Shown here piece after piece: positions 46,566 through 56,479 of a stretch of 64,000 bases of DNA; positions within the stretch are counted from its first letter, which is position 1; every line of letters starts with the position of its first letter. Source of the DNA: Sabellastarte sp. h YS-2021 (lineage: Eukaryota; Annelida; Polychaeta; Sabellida; Sabellidae); contig OZ024936.1 of NCBI GenBank assembly GCA_964017235.1, positions 32,510,040 through 32,574,039 on the forward strand, given 5' to 3'. Position numbers and translations under genes: made by a program. A model generated the notes under the pieces. That model did no database searches, had not been told where the DNA came from, and was given only the letters and a program-made list of their open reading frames with translations.

Positions 46566-47284
46566 TCAGCCTTTTTAAGATTCCAATGAGGAACATTGTC
46601 CTTAGGCATACTCTTAACTATATCCATTAAAATAGGAAAATGGTCACTACCACACTGATCAGAATGGACCTGCCATGTAAAATCGAGAAAAACAGAAGCA
46701 GAACATAAAGACAAATCTATTGAGGTGAATGAACCAGATGCAGGATGAAAATAGGTAGGTGACTTATCATTAAGTAAACAAATATCAGAGGATTCAAGAA
46801 GATGTTCCACTTTATAGCCTAAACTATTAGACGAGGAACAACCCCATAAATCACTATGTGCATTAAAATCACCAATAAATAAATAAGGTGCAGGTAATTG
46901 GTTGACTAGATTTTCAAGATCAGTTTGTGCAACATTAAAACGTGGTGGAATATATACATTACACACAGTTATAGTTCTATGTAGAGATACTTTTACAGCA
47001 ACTGCCTGCAGTTCTGTATCTAACTCAAGTACCTCATGGGGTATACCTTTCTTAACAAAAAAAGAGCAGCCACCAGTGGCTCTCCCATCTACTTCAGACA
47101 TACAAGTTTTAAAATAATGATCAAATCGTCTAATATTTACATTATCGGTTTCTTTAAAATGTGTTTCCTGTAATGCTAAAATGTAGGGTCTAAAATTGGA
47201 AATTAAATTTTTAATTTCTTCAAAATTTGGCCTAAAGCCACGACAGTTCCACTGTATTATACTTTTATTTTTGTTTGGTTCCAT
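46511..47284 (-). pseudogene. Non-LTR ORF2, endonuclease part
   Basis: It begins MEPNKNKSIIQWNCRGFRPN and carries the endonuclease/exonuclease/phosphatase motifs: Asn (QWNCRG), Glu (LQETHF), Tyr (CNVYIPP), Asp/Asn (FIGDFNAHSDLWG) and Ser-Asp-His (GSDHFPI). It would nick the target for reverse transcription. The frame shifts at about 46560 and ends out of phase; intact it would run on into RT. Its start overlaps the end of ORF1 by about 20 bases. Confidence 0.9.
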
Positions 47285-48736
47285 TATTTAGACTTTTTTT
47301 ACCACTCCGCCCTTGTGAACTTGTGATTGGGGATTCTTCGACACTCATGTCACTGTCACTATCACTTAATGCATCATATTTGTTGTATTGTGTAATTGGG
47401 TCATTAGATCCTTTATGTTGTTTGGTCAAATATACTTTGCTCTGGCTTATTTTCAACTTTATAGGGTCATTTTGAGATGCAGTTGTCTGACTCGATGCAC
47501 TGGTTTTATTCCCTTTATTTATCTGTTTCTCAACTGCACACTTTTTTGGTTGTTTTGTGCCTTCTGGCCAAGTCATTTCTGTTTGTGTTTCTACATTCAC
47601 TGTTTTCACCACAGGTTTAGTTGCTGCAGCTGCTTGGGCATACGTTGTTTTCACAGAATTAAATATGTCCATTTGTTTCTTGGCATCTGTGTATGAAATT
47701 CCTCTTTCTGCCTTGATTCTTTGAATTTCTTTTTCCTCTTTCCATTTCGGACATGTTTTATCATTAGAGGCATGGTTTCCTTGGCAATTGACACATTTTG
47801 CTTCATTCGTGCATTCTTGAGAGTCTGTATGATCTTCTTTCCCACATTTATTGCAAACTTCATTTTTCCTACAGTTGAATTTGGTGTGACCAAACTTTTG
47901 ACACTTATAGCATCTGATGGGATTTGGGATGAATTGCGACACAGCCACCCTGTAGTAACCCACCCTGATGTATTTTGGCAAGGTCTGACTTTGGAATGTC
48001 AATATAAATGTCCCTGTTGGCAATTGACACATTTCGCTTCATTCGTGCATTCTTGAGAGTCTGTATGATCTTCTTTCCCACATTTATTGCAAACTTCATT
48101 TTTCCTACAGTTGAATTTAGTGTGACCAAACTTTTGACACTTATAGCATCTGATGGGATTTGGGATGAATTGCGACACAGCCACCCTGTAGTAACCCACC
48201 CTGATGTATTTTGGCAAGGTCTGACTTTGGAATGTCAATATAAATGTCCCTGTTGGTTTCCTTTGTCCATCTCTAAATACCAATATCCTGTCCAGCTCTA
48301 TGACACCTTCATCTTTTAGTCCATCTAATATCTCCTCATAAGAACAGTCTTTTATATCTGGGCATCTAATGACCCCTTTCTTTGTGTTCAGGTTGTAGTG
48401 TGGTGATACAGTGATGGGGATAACATTGTCCATAGTCAAGTTCAGTTTAGTCGTTTTCAATAGTTTGCTGCTTTGGTTTTCCTTGTCTAATTCAACCAAG
48501 ATGTCTTCATTCCTTAATTTCTTCATATTAAAGGGATCAGACCCAAGAACAGCAACAATGGCCTTGTTTACAGCAAATGGTGACAGTTTTGACAGAGGTC
48601 TCTCATTGTCTGTACCTTTTACTAACAGAAATCGCGGCCATGTACAAATCTGAATAGAATCCAAGTTCGAAGTCATGAAATCAGGCGAAGTTCTAATCCT
48701 TTTCCTATCAGTCGTTTGTGTATTTTGTGTAGCCAT
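47265..48736 (-). pseudogene. Non-LTR ORF1 (nucleocapsid-like) with 236-bp tandem duplication
   Basis: From ATG at 48736 (MATQNTQTTDRKRIRTSPDF) the protein has an RNA-binding-like middle region and three zinc knuckles (CYKCQKFGHTKFNC, CNKCGKEDHTDSQEC, CVNCQGNHASNDKTC), then a Lys/Ser-rich C-terminus ending at 47265. The segment coding the knuckles is tandemly duplicated (about 47782-48017 and 48018-48253) with TTGG microhomology at the junction. As 236 is not divisible by three, the upstream half reads out of frame after the first copy. It would bind the element RNA. Confidence 0.88.
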
Positions 48737-49267
48737 AATGTTATAGTATTTATTCATTGCCAATGTTCTCCACCCACCCTTCGAGCCCAACAAGGGGATA
48801 TCATAATAGTGTGGAGCTGAGCCCTGCACACTGATATCAGAGATACATTAACAATATACTTAAAGACCACAACAGTGAACCTTGATTGACCTGTTAAGCA
48901 GCCGCCTTCTAGATACTCCAAACAAAAGCACAAACCAAACACCAGCAGAATACAACAATCAAGTACAACAGTATAAACCATTAGAAACAACAAGCCATCA
49001 CTAATTTGGAGCACTAGGGCTTGGCACTACCAGCCGATTGATTAAGCCAGGCCATCTTAACCTTCCGACTAAGTGAAATTGAGGCCAAAGCTGTGTATTG
49101 CCTCCTCAATGCCGCAACAAAGAATTGGCTCAACAGCCAGGACCCTCTCTTCCACTGACACGGATCGCAACAGGCTGCCCCCAATTAGTCGCCTCTTACG
49201 ACACGCAGGAGGATACGTTGGGCCTATTCTACATCCCCGGACCCACAGGGGGCAGGACTGAGTGGGA

Positions 49268-49690
49268 GCATAGCTGAAGGGCCCCTTGGCCTAAGCTCCT
49301 GTTGGCCTTTTGCCTCATTCAGAGCCCAGATAGTGGTAGAGGACCTAGGCATACTGTCCCTGGAGTTAGGGAATTTTAAAATTAGCCTAAATGTTCTATG
49401 TCCCCTGAGTATTGTGAGAGCAAGTTAGACATATCTACCTCCCCATAAAACACAGCATCTGGGTCTGATTTTTGTTTGTCATGTTCAGAAGATGCCCCTG
49501 TGGGCTTAGAAGACTATTGGACTTGCACTGAGGACTCAGATTCCTCTGAGGAAGGAGATGAAGTGACACATTTGGACCGAACCTTATGTTTCCTTTTATC
49601 TGAGTGTTTCTTAGGTTTAACCAAAGAAACACGCTCGGATTGTTCGGATCTGATCCCATCTCAGACTGAAACTAACAAGTGTAAAATAAG
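49268..49690 (-). pseudogene. DIRS-C gag remnant, 5' part
   Basis: Gag sequence resumes directly after the second target duplication (GAGCATAGCTGAAGGGC, matching GAGCATAGCAGAAGGGC in DIRS-B). The Ser/Lys-rich region is recognisable, but no zinc motif remains before the next insertion. Confidence 0.7.
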
Positions 49691-49711
49691 GTAAATACTT
49701 ATCCTATCACC

Positions 49712-50718
49712 ACAACAAGAGTACATTTCTTATATACCCTGTGGGTCGAAAATTTCGATGAAATCGCTCTATCCCGCACGGTTAAGGAGATAGAAGCAAT
49801 TTTGTGTTTTGCCATTTTTGGCAAAAATTCAAAATGGCCGCCACTTTTGGGGAGGGGAAAATTTTTTGAAAATTGGCAAGAATACATTCCTAAGATACCC
49901 TGTGGGTCGAAAATTTCGACGAAATCGCTCTATCTCGCACGGTTAAGGAGATACAAGCAATTTTGTGTTTTTCCATTTTTGGCAAAAAATCGAAAATTCA
50001 AAATGGCCACCATTTTTGGAGAGGGGAAAATTTTTTTTGAAAATTGCCAAGAGTACAGTCCTTAGATACCCCGTGGGTCGAAAATTTCGACGAAATCGCT
50101 CTATCTCGCACGGTTAAGGAGATAGAAGCAATTTTGTGTTTTTCCATTTTTGGCAAAAATTCGAAAATTCAAAATGGCCGCCATTTTTGGGGAGGGGAAA
50201 ATTTTTTGAAAATTGCCAAGAGTACATTCCTGTGATACCCTGTGGGTCGAAAATTTCGACGAAATCGCTCTATCTCGCACCGTTTCTGAGATAAACACAT
50301 TTTTGTTTTTTCAGTGTTAAGAAAAATCGAGACATTTAGTAAATTATTAATAAGTCGGCCATTTTGTATTGGATCACTTTGAAAAGTTATTGATTTCCAG
50401 ACATGTATATAACAAACCTACTTGCACAATTTCATGTGAATAGGTGAAGCGCTTTTTAAGTTATCATCCAGACAAGCACACCCTTTTGAAAAACATGTTT
50501 TTGGTCATGTGACCTTCTCTGACTGGTTGAAAAACATGCAATGAGGAAAAATGATAGTCCTCTACCCAAGGAAGCCCCATACCAAATTTCAAAGAAATCA
50601 GTGCAGTAGTTTCTGAGGAGAAGAGGCTGGAAAAAATTGTTGACGACAACAACAACACCAACAACGAAGACGACGCCAGGCCATGCCATTAGCTTACGGC
50701 CGTTGGCCAGTAAGCTAA
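49712..50718 (+). mobile_element. Tandem-repeat element with GTCGAAAATTTCGAC monomers, in DIRS-C
   Basis: About four monomers of 161-171 bp (GTGGGTC at 49741, 49902, 50073, 50242) each contain GTCGAAAATTTCGAC, the dyad CTATCTC...GAGATAG and AAAATGGCCGCCATTTTTGG. A unique tail follows, with ACA/ACG triplets and a 3' hairpin (50689-50718, arms TTAGCTTAC and GTAAGCTAA). The hairpin-ended tail is Helentron-like. DIRS-C resumes with GGGTACAGAATGATCTATAA. Confidence 0.72.
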
Positions 50719-50853
50719 AAAAGGGTACAGAATGATCTATAAGTAACAAAGAAATGGGCTAAAAATCCAACAATACATATATCCTGAGAAATCCAACAAT
50801 ATATCAGTGAGCGAAGATAGATGCTTCCTCGTCAAGTGGCAAGGAGAAAAGAA

Positions 50854-51013
50854 GGAGGTTTAAGCGGTATTTCACTACGGGGTTCACCTTCAGTACTAGG
50901 GATTCGGTCAACTCTAAACGTCTATTGGACATTGGAGGTTTAAGCGGTATTTCACTACGGGGTTCACCTTCAGTACTAGGGATTCGGTCAACTCTAAACG
51001 TCTATTGGACATT
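50854..51013. repeat. 80-bp tandem duplication in the DIRS-C terminal repeat
   Basis: The block starting GGAGGTTTAAGCGGTATTTC is present twice, at 50854 and 50934, with no difference noticed. It is a late change to the 5' terminal repeat. Confidence 0.85.
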
Positions 51014-51076
51014 GGCCACAGGCCTCCCTAGACAGCATTCAGTTACACATGGTTAGCTATTGCAGTGCAATAAAAT

Positions 51077-51799
51077 CACATTTGTTGAGATTTTTGAAAA
51101 TTCTTAGGCTAAGTACTGCCTCTATCACGCTGCTGCAAAAAAACATTTCAGATACGTTTGTCCAATGCAATTCTTATCTGGAGTCATATTGAAGTCATCT
51201 CTAAGCACTAAATTGACTCTTGATGGTATTTCTTCGAGAAGTTTTTCCAAGCTTTGAAATGAAGCATTGCCAGGAACTGAAACATTGCCTCCAAACCAAG
51301 GAGAGTCACTTATATCTAGCAGAGTTACCCTAAGCACCACAGCTAACCCATGTCAAGAATTATTAGAAACAAACTTGTATCCATATATTTCATGACAATC
51401 TGTGTTACAATTTAAGTTAGTTTAGAGAATTTCAGTATAACCAGGAGAGACTGACTTACTGTCATGATTAACATATTCGGAGAGCTTTTTATACGATGTA
51501 AATTTAAGTGTGGTTTCAGGGTCAAGCATTAGCTTTTAAATACAGAAAACTTTTTCAAAGTAAACCAGTTACCATGGCAATAACTCTTGCCAGAATTTCT
51601 TTAATACTAAAAAAGACTGACCTTTCATGGTGAACTTATTGAAAAAGTTTCACAACAATAAAGCTTTAGATTTGATATCAGGAACATGCATAGCCTTCAA
51701 TTACTGAAACTAACTAAAATTTCAAATTTTAAAGAAAAATTGTTGCCATGAACTTGGCCAAAGTGTCCCAGGTGAGATGTTTTGTAGAGATAAACATAC
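51077..51799. other. Intronic DNA between DIRS-C and DIRS-D
   Basis: It contains one coding-like fragment (51125-51340, listed separately). The stretch 51540-51690 resembles 54790-54940 (AACTCTTGCCAGAATTT, GACTGACCTTTCATGGTGAA), a shared dispersed repeat. Confidence 0.5.
51125..51340 (-). pseudogene. Possible endonuclease/exonuclease/phosphatase domain fragment
   Basis: A 71-codon frame reads SFQSLEKLLEEIPSRVNLVL followed by RDDFNMTPDKNC. The spacing and the DFNMTPD string resemble the GDFNxTPD motif of endonuclease/exonuclease/phosphatase domains in non-LTR retrotransposons, with the usual Gly changed to Asp. No neighbouring domain or splice site extends it. It cannot be a patched exon, because exons a and b already join without a gap. 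Assignment is tentative. Confidence 0.35.
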
Positions 51800-53212
51800 T
51801 TGAAAATTTTAATTACTTAAAATAATGTAGCTTTTATAAGCTACAAGCTTACTATGTGGAACTAAATGCTATCTCGGATGGCCGCAGGCAAACGGCCAAC
51901 GTACAAGAAAAATGGACGAATAATGATGGCTCGATGCCTTAGTATTGTAGGTAAACCCTGTAGTGAAATACCGCATGCTCCCCATCTTTTTGAGCTGAAA
52001 TTTGCCATACCTCCTCAGCTGCAACACAGCGGGGAAGCAGGGTGGGACTCTCCACAGTTCCACAAAGTAAGCTTATAGCTTATAAAAGCTACACTTAAGT
52101 ATTAATTAAAATTTTCAATTTTATTGCTCTACAATGGCTTACCATGGGGAACTGAATGCTGAATCCAACCATTAGGCGGAGGGGTTACAGCTGAGACGAA
52201 GTATTTTGTCAATTTTTCTTGGATTTTGAATTGATATATACAAAAGCATTTTCTAAATTACCCGTCTGAGTCCCCCTTACAGTGCCCTGGTTTCGGAAAC
52301 TGGGTCTGTAAGAAGCCAAAAACAAGAATTTTATCAAATAACAGTATGGATACTGTGTGGATGTCTGGATTTTGAATGGGAGAGTGCAGCCATGCTCACT
52401 TCCAGGACTTTGTTAGGTCTACCACTATTTGGGTGTACACCTCTGACTCCTGTCAGGACAAGGCCTTGATTAGCCAATCATCCAGATATTGGTGAAGTCT
52501 GATCCCCCTTGAGACGGCCATCAACTTTACCTCCTTTAAAATCATTGTAAAGACCTGTGGAGCAGTGGCTAGGCTGAATGGGAGAGAGGTGAACTGGAAT
52601 ACCTGTGAGTTGTGAGGTATTTCCTTGAGTTTGGGTGCATGGGGATGTGAAGATAGGCATCGGAAAGATGTACCTGGGGTGGGAGGAATGGTTTTGGGGA
52701 TATTTTGTAGCGTTTTTAGTGATAAGCTATTGAAACGCAATTGTTGGGGTTGAGGAGGTGAGGCATATAACTGTTGTACTGTGTTTTCTAGTTCTTCGTG
52801 AGAACCTGAAAATACCTTGTCCCCCTTGACATCCCCGAGGAGATCAGACTCGTCTTGAGAAGAGACGAGCTTAATAGACTTTCGAACATAACGTTTCCTG
52901 TTTTTAATTTTAAATTTTTGATCTTCTGTAAATGAAGAGCACACACTACATTGCCCTTCTTGTGTAACACAAGGGCCACCACCCTTGCCTGCCTCCCTAC
53001 AGGTAGGGCAGCAGTGATGAAGCTCAAACTTGAAATGATGGCATTTCAGTGATCTGGACTTGTTTGTGTTGAGTTGGTGAGACGACATACTAGTCAAAGA
53101 AAGCTTGTCGAGGAAAGCCGAGGAGAAAAATTAAATGACAAATAAAAATACTTAGCCTACCCACCCAAAAATGGCACAGAATGATCTTTACTACATAAAA
53201 ATAAAATAGCCA
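51800..53212 (-). mobile_element. DIRS-D, internally deleted DIRS copy
   Basis: The 3' palindromic end (51800-52150) matches DIRS-A and DIRS-C. The 5' untranslated part survives to about 53212 (ACAGAATGATCTTTACT), after which another repeat begins, so the 5' terminal repeat is lost. Between them only gag start and part of RT remain, fused by a large deletion. Length is about 1.4 kb against 6.4 kb for DIRS-A. Confidence 0.82.
52453..53097 (-). pseudogene. DIRS-D gag::RT deletion fusion ORF
   Basis: The frame opens with gag (MSSHQLNTNKSRSLKCHHFK, zinc motif HHCCPTCREAGKG and CVTQEGQCSVC) and continues through the acidic and Pro-rich part to TIPPTPGTSF. It then jumps in frame into RT (HAPKLKEIPHN, FQFTSLPFSLATAPQVFTMI, HQYLDDWLIKALS with YLDD). 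Most of gag and the first half of RT are deleted. The 214-codon product has a zinc motif and a partial palm domain. No function is implied, but the open frame across the fusion is notable. Confidence 0.8.
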
Positions 53213-54770
53213 GCCTCAGCAGGCAAGGTCCCCACCCCGCAGGTACAGCTAAATGGCCAACACCATTGAGATTTGGGAAAGTCTTGGGAACAATTTCTGT
53301 TGTAAGAAATCCAGAGAATCCACGAGAATCCACGAGAATCCACGAGATCCATGATTTCTTACAAGTAGTTTTCACATTCGGTACCCCTAGAAACAATTAC
53401 AAGGGGGATATAAGGCCAGGCCTTTTTGATATGATGACCCTCCTATTTGGCATTAAAAAAACAATATGGAGGCCATTTTGTTTTCAAAACAAGGACACAA
53501 TAATTATTACTCTCAGGCAAGCTTTCCTATCCATTTACGTTTTGTGCAAATCTGATGAAGCTAGCTGCAATATTTTAGGTTACAGAAAATATTAAAGATT
53601 TTAAAACAAACTTTAAGACTCTAAAATTTTTAAAGTGTTGACATGGCAATAATTGCCACCAGACACTCTCCAAAACCTAATCAGCCGTAGATCCACTTGT
53701 GGTAAACATATCCTGTAAATTTGGTGAAAATCCATGCAGGGGTTTAGGCTGTGGAACACCAACAAACTTTAAGACCCAAAAATCTTAAAAGTGTTGCAAT
53801 GGCAACAGTTGTTACCGCATACCCCCCAAAACCTAATGCTGGGTTCTATCCTTCCACTTTTTCAAATTTGAAATCGATTAGCAGAAGCATCTTCAAGTTA
53901 CAGTCTGTAAACAGAATTTCAAGATGGTGGCCATCTTGTTTTTTTTCCAAATGGCACTTATTTTGAAACCAACCTAACCTAAGTGGTGCCCTACCACCCT
54001 GTTAAGTTTTAAATCGATTGGCTGAAGTGTCTTCCAGTTAAAGTCTGGAAACAGAATTTCAAGATGGCGGCCATGTTGGCCATCTTGTTTTTTTCCAAAT
54101 GGCACCAATTACGAAAGCAACCTAGCCGAGGTGGTGTCCTAACAGCCTGTTAAACCTCAAATTGGTCAGCTGAAGCGTCTTCGAGTTAGAGTCCAGAAAT
54201 GGAATTTTAAGATGACGGCCATGGCGGCCATCTTGTTTTTCTACGTGGCATAAATTTCGAAAGCAACCTGGCCTAGGTGATGCTCTACCACCCTGTTAAA
54301 TTTCAAATTGATCAGCAGAAGTGACTTCAAGTTAGAGTTCAGAAACAGAAATTTAAGATGGCGGCCATGGCGACCATCTTGTTTTTCGGAGGAAGCGTGT
54401 TTGAGTTAAAGTCCGGAAACAAGATTTCAAGATGGTGGCCATCTTGTTTTTTGAAGTGGCAACAAATGCCAAAGTAACCTAGCCTAGGTGATGCCCTACC
54501 ACCCTGTCAAGTTTCAAATTGATCAGCAGAAGTGACTTCAAGTTAAGAGTCCAGAAACAGAAATTCAAGATGGCGGCCATGGCGACCATCTTGTTTTTCC
54601 AAATTGTACCATTTTCAAAAATAAACCTAGCCTAGGTTGTGCCTTACCACCTTGTTAAGTTTCAAATCAATCAGAGGAAGCGTGTTCGAGTTAGAGTCCG
54701 GAAACCAAAATGTTGATGGACAGACGGACGGACATCGGACCCATCAATTTAATGGGCGGGTTGGTTGTAC
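53213..54770 (+). mobile_element. Tandem-repeat element with GGCGGCCAT monomers
   Basis: A 5' part shared with 4869-5400 leads into about six monomers, mostly 144-149 bp. Each contains AAGATGGCGGCCAT (or a variant) and CCATCTTGTTTTT. The tail has GACGGACGGACATCGG and a small hairpin (CCCAT...ATGGG, 54740-54757). A short triplication GAATCCACGA is seen at 53318-53350. The layout resembles the other hairpin-ended tandem elements. Confidence 0.65.
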
Positions 54771-55257
54771 GAAACCCTCCCCAAAATTTCACAGTTAAAT
54801 GGATACCATGGCAACAACACTTGCCAGATTTTTATCAAAGCTTCAGGAAACTGACCTTCTGTTATGGTGAACATGTTCTGAAAGTTTGACAGCAACAAAG
54901 CTTCAGGTTTGATGTCAGGAGCAAGCATAAGTTTTAATAAGTCTTAAAGTTATCAAGGAACAAGTGTGGCAACAATTTTTTGGTGAAATTTTTGACTGGC
55001 CAGAGATACACATCCTGTGAAAATTTGCTAAGGATCAGTCAAGTATAATAGATGTGAGTGGACACTCAGTCTAGTTTCGGTGACAGCTGGACAGATAGAT
55101 ACTGACTATTTTTATATCCCCGTTCAATTTTTATTGACAAGGGATACCAAGTACAAGGTTCATTTCCACCAAAATTAACCATGTTATTAGAAATTTCTTG
55201 TGAAGTAAAAACATGTTTACATTCCTTTGAGATTGGATTTAATATGTTTCAAGTGTA
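54771..55257. repeat. Dispersed repeat fragment and intron
   Basis: Positions 54790-54940 (GGTGAACATGTTCTGAAAG, GATGTCAGGAGCAAGCATAA) resemble 51540-51690. The remainder is unassigned intronic DNA upstream of the exon-derived repeats. Confidence 0.5.
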
Positions 55258-55278
55258 TTTGACTATATTGACTATACC

Positions 55279-55500
55279 ACTTACCCTTTGATAGACCACA
55301 CTGAATTTGTGTAGATACTGTGCATTTATCTCTAGATTTAAACCATGTACAATAGTTAATTGTTCCAATATAACTCACCTTTGATAAACCATGTTCAACA
55401 TGCCCTCTGATAGTGCACACTGAATTTGCCCAGTGTATTAATTTCAAAATTTAAACTACTTCAAAAATAGCCTGCTCCAATCTAACTCACCCTGTGATGA
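55279..55500. repeat. Tandem copies of the patched exon a 3' end with splice donor
   Basis: The authentic exon end and donor (plus strand AACTCACCCTGTGATGAACC then ATGTTGAAC) recur at 55372-55400 (AACTCACCTTTGATAAACCA) and 55279-55308 (ACTTACCCTTTGATAGACCA). A partial third copy lies near 55403-55435. On the minus strand the copied donors read GTGAGT (55373-55378) and GTAAGT (55279-55284), both good consensus sites. Spacings are 112 and 94 bp. Confidence 0.75.
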
Positions 55501-55611
55501 ACCATGTTGAACTTGCCCAGTGCTATGGCCACAAACACAACTATCACAACAATCCCAGCAAAGAGGAGGTTCAAGTCTCCAAATATTGCCCCCATGCCAA
55601 CATCTAGCTGA
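55491..55611 (-). CDS. Patched domain-containing (PTCHD3-like) protein, exon a
   Basis: This 121-base exon has acceptor TATATTTTAG and donor GTGAGT. Its first base completes a codon from an upstream exon not in the window, and it ends in phase 0. It encodes QLDVGMGAIFGDLNLLF and a strongly hydrophobic helix (AGIVVIVVFVAIALG), then KFNMVHHR, which joins VFLAISG of exon b without a gap. This is the first sterol-sensing-domain helix of the patched-related protein, followed by the usual short basic loop. Upstream exons, including the first luminal domain, should lie right of the window. Confidence 0.9.
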
Positions 55612-56410
55612 CTAAAATATATAATTGAAAGAAATACATAAAGTTTTTCACATTCTGTATGTACTGAATATTTTTCAAATATGTATGCATGGTTTCTGAA
55701 GGGATGACAGTAACACTGTGAAAAGAGGTAAAACTAGAAAACACTTTAGTTTTTCTAATGAAGAAGTGAAGTTTTTCGGATGAAGAAGTGAGCTGAAGTT
55801 GTTTATGTATAAGAATGTAAGCCGAATGTAATCTTTACTGGGTTCCATATGGCAGTATTTTTTATATTACGTTAACTTAAGAAAGACTATAAGTCTGCAG
55901 AAGCAATATTCTTGTTGTAAAATTTGCCTGCTAGAAAGACTGCCCATGGAGAAATTCCTCATAGAAAGAATACATCTTGTATGCTTTGTATTCTACAAAA
56001 GTGAGTCTTAAAAATAACAATCAAGTCAGTCTATAAATGTTGGAAAATGCTGTACTTGTGGCAAGAGGAAATTATGAGTCTAAATATTTATGATTATTTT
56101 TCTTTTCGGTAGTTTTAAGTAATTGCTGGTTTCTAGAGGCCTTTTTTCAATGTGAAAAATTTTCTGGGAGTGATTTTTTTCCAGTAGATATTTGTTCCCA
56201 GATTTTGCAATCACTATGGTAATGGTTAACATTATATTTTAGTGAACTATAATTAACTAGAGATACACACATCTGCACATTTAAATCTATGTGACTTTTC
56301 ATGTGAATGTTCAATGTATGGACTTAGCCTAAGGAATTTAAGACTACAGTGAGAGTGGAAACAAGCATTCAGTGAAACCGAATGAATCGGTCACATCTCT
56401 AGAATGAAAA
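55612..56410. other. Intronic DNA upstream of exon a
   Basis: AT-rich, no supported gene or repeat. The acceptor polypyrimidine region of exon a is weak (ATATTTTAG). Confidence 0.5.
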
Positions 56411-56479
56411 TTGCCAAAAGTACATTGCTTAGATACCCTGTGGGTCAAAAATTTCGACGAAATCGCTCTATCTTGCACT
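56411..56479 (+). repeat. Single relic monomer of the GTCGAAAATTTCGAC family
   Basis: GAAAATTGCCAAAAGTACAT, the GTGGGTC block at 56440 and ATTTCGACGAAATCGCTC match the arrays at 49712 and 61567. It stops at CTATCTTGCAC, where DIRS-E begins, suggesting that it is the left flank of the array at 61567. Confidence 0.7.

Larger units (their letters stand above)
43304..49253 (-). mobile_element. Non-LTR retrotransposon (I/Nimb-like), inserted in DIRS-C gag
   Basis: It is flanked by a 14-bp target duplication AGGACTGAGTGGGA (43290-43303 and 49254-49267). The 3' end is a TAGA/TCTA tetranucleotide tail (about 43304-43319). ORF1 has three zinc knuckles; ORF2 has apurinic-type endonuclease, RT and RNase H in that order. 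RNase H after RT together with a tetranucleotide tail places it in the I superfamily, Nimb-like being my best guess. Both ORFs are broken. It is near full length at about 5.95 kb. Confidence 0.9.
38165..51076 (-). mobile_element. DIRS-C, decayed and interrupted by two later insertions
   Basis: The 3' end has the same palindromic layout as DIRS-A (38165 onward; CTACAATAGCTTACCATGTG near 38478). The 5' terminal repeat ends at CTATTGCAGTGCAATAAAAT (51076). Recombinase, RT/RNase H and gag remnants occur in order. A non-LTR retrotransposon (43304-49253) splits gag and a tandem-repeat element (49712-50718) splits the 5' untranslated region. Many stops, frameshifts and two internal duplications show it is dead. 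Confidence 0.85.

Noticed and set aside
38165-51076. Long terminal direct repeats of an LTR retrotransposon or retrovirus
   Set aside because: The ends are inverted and palindromic and a tyrosine recombinase replaces an integrase; no protease or envelope is seen.
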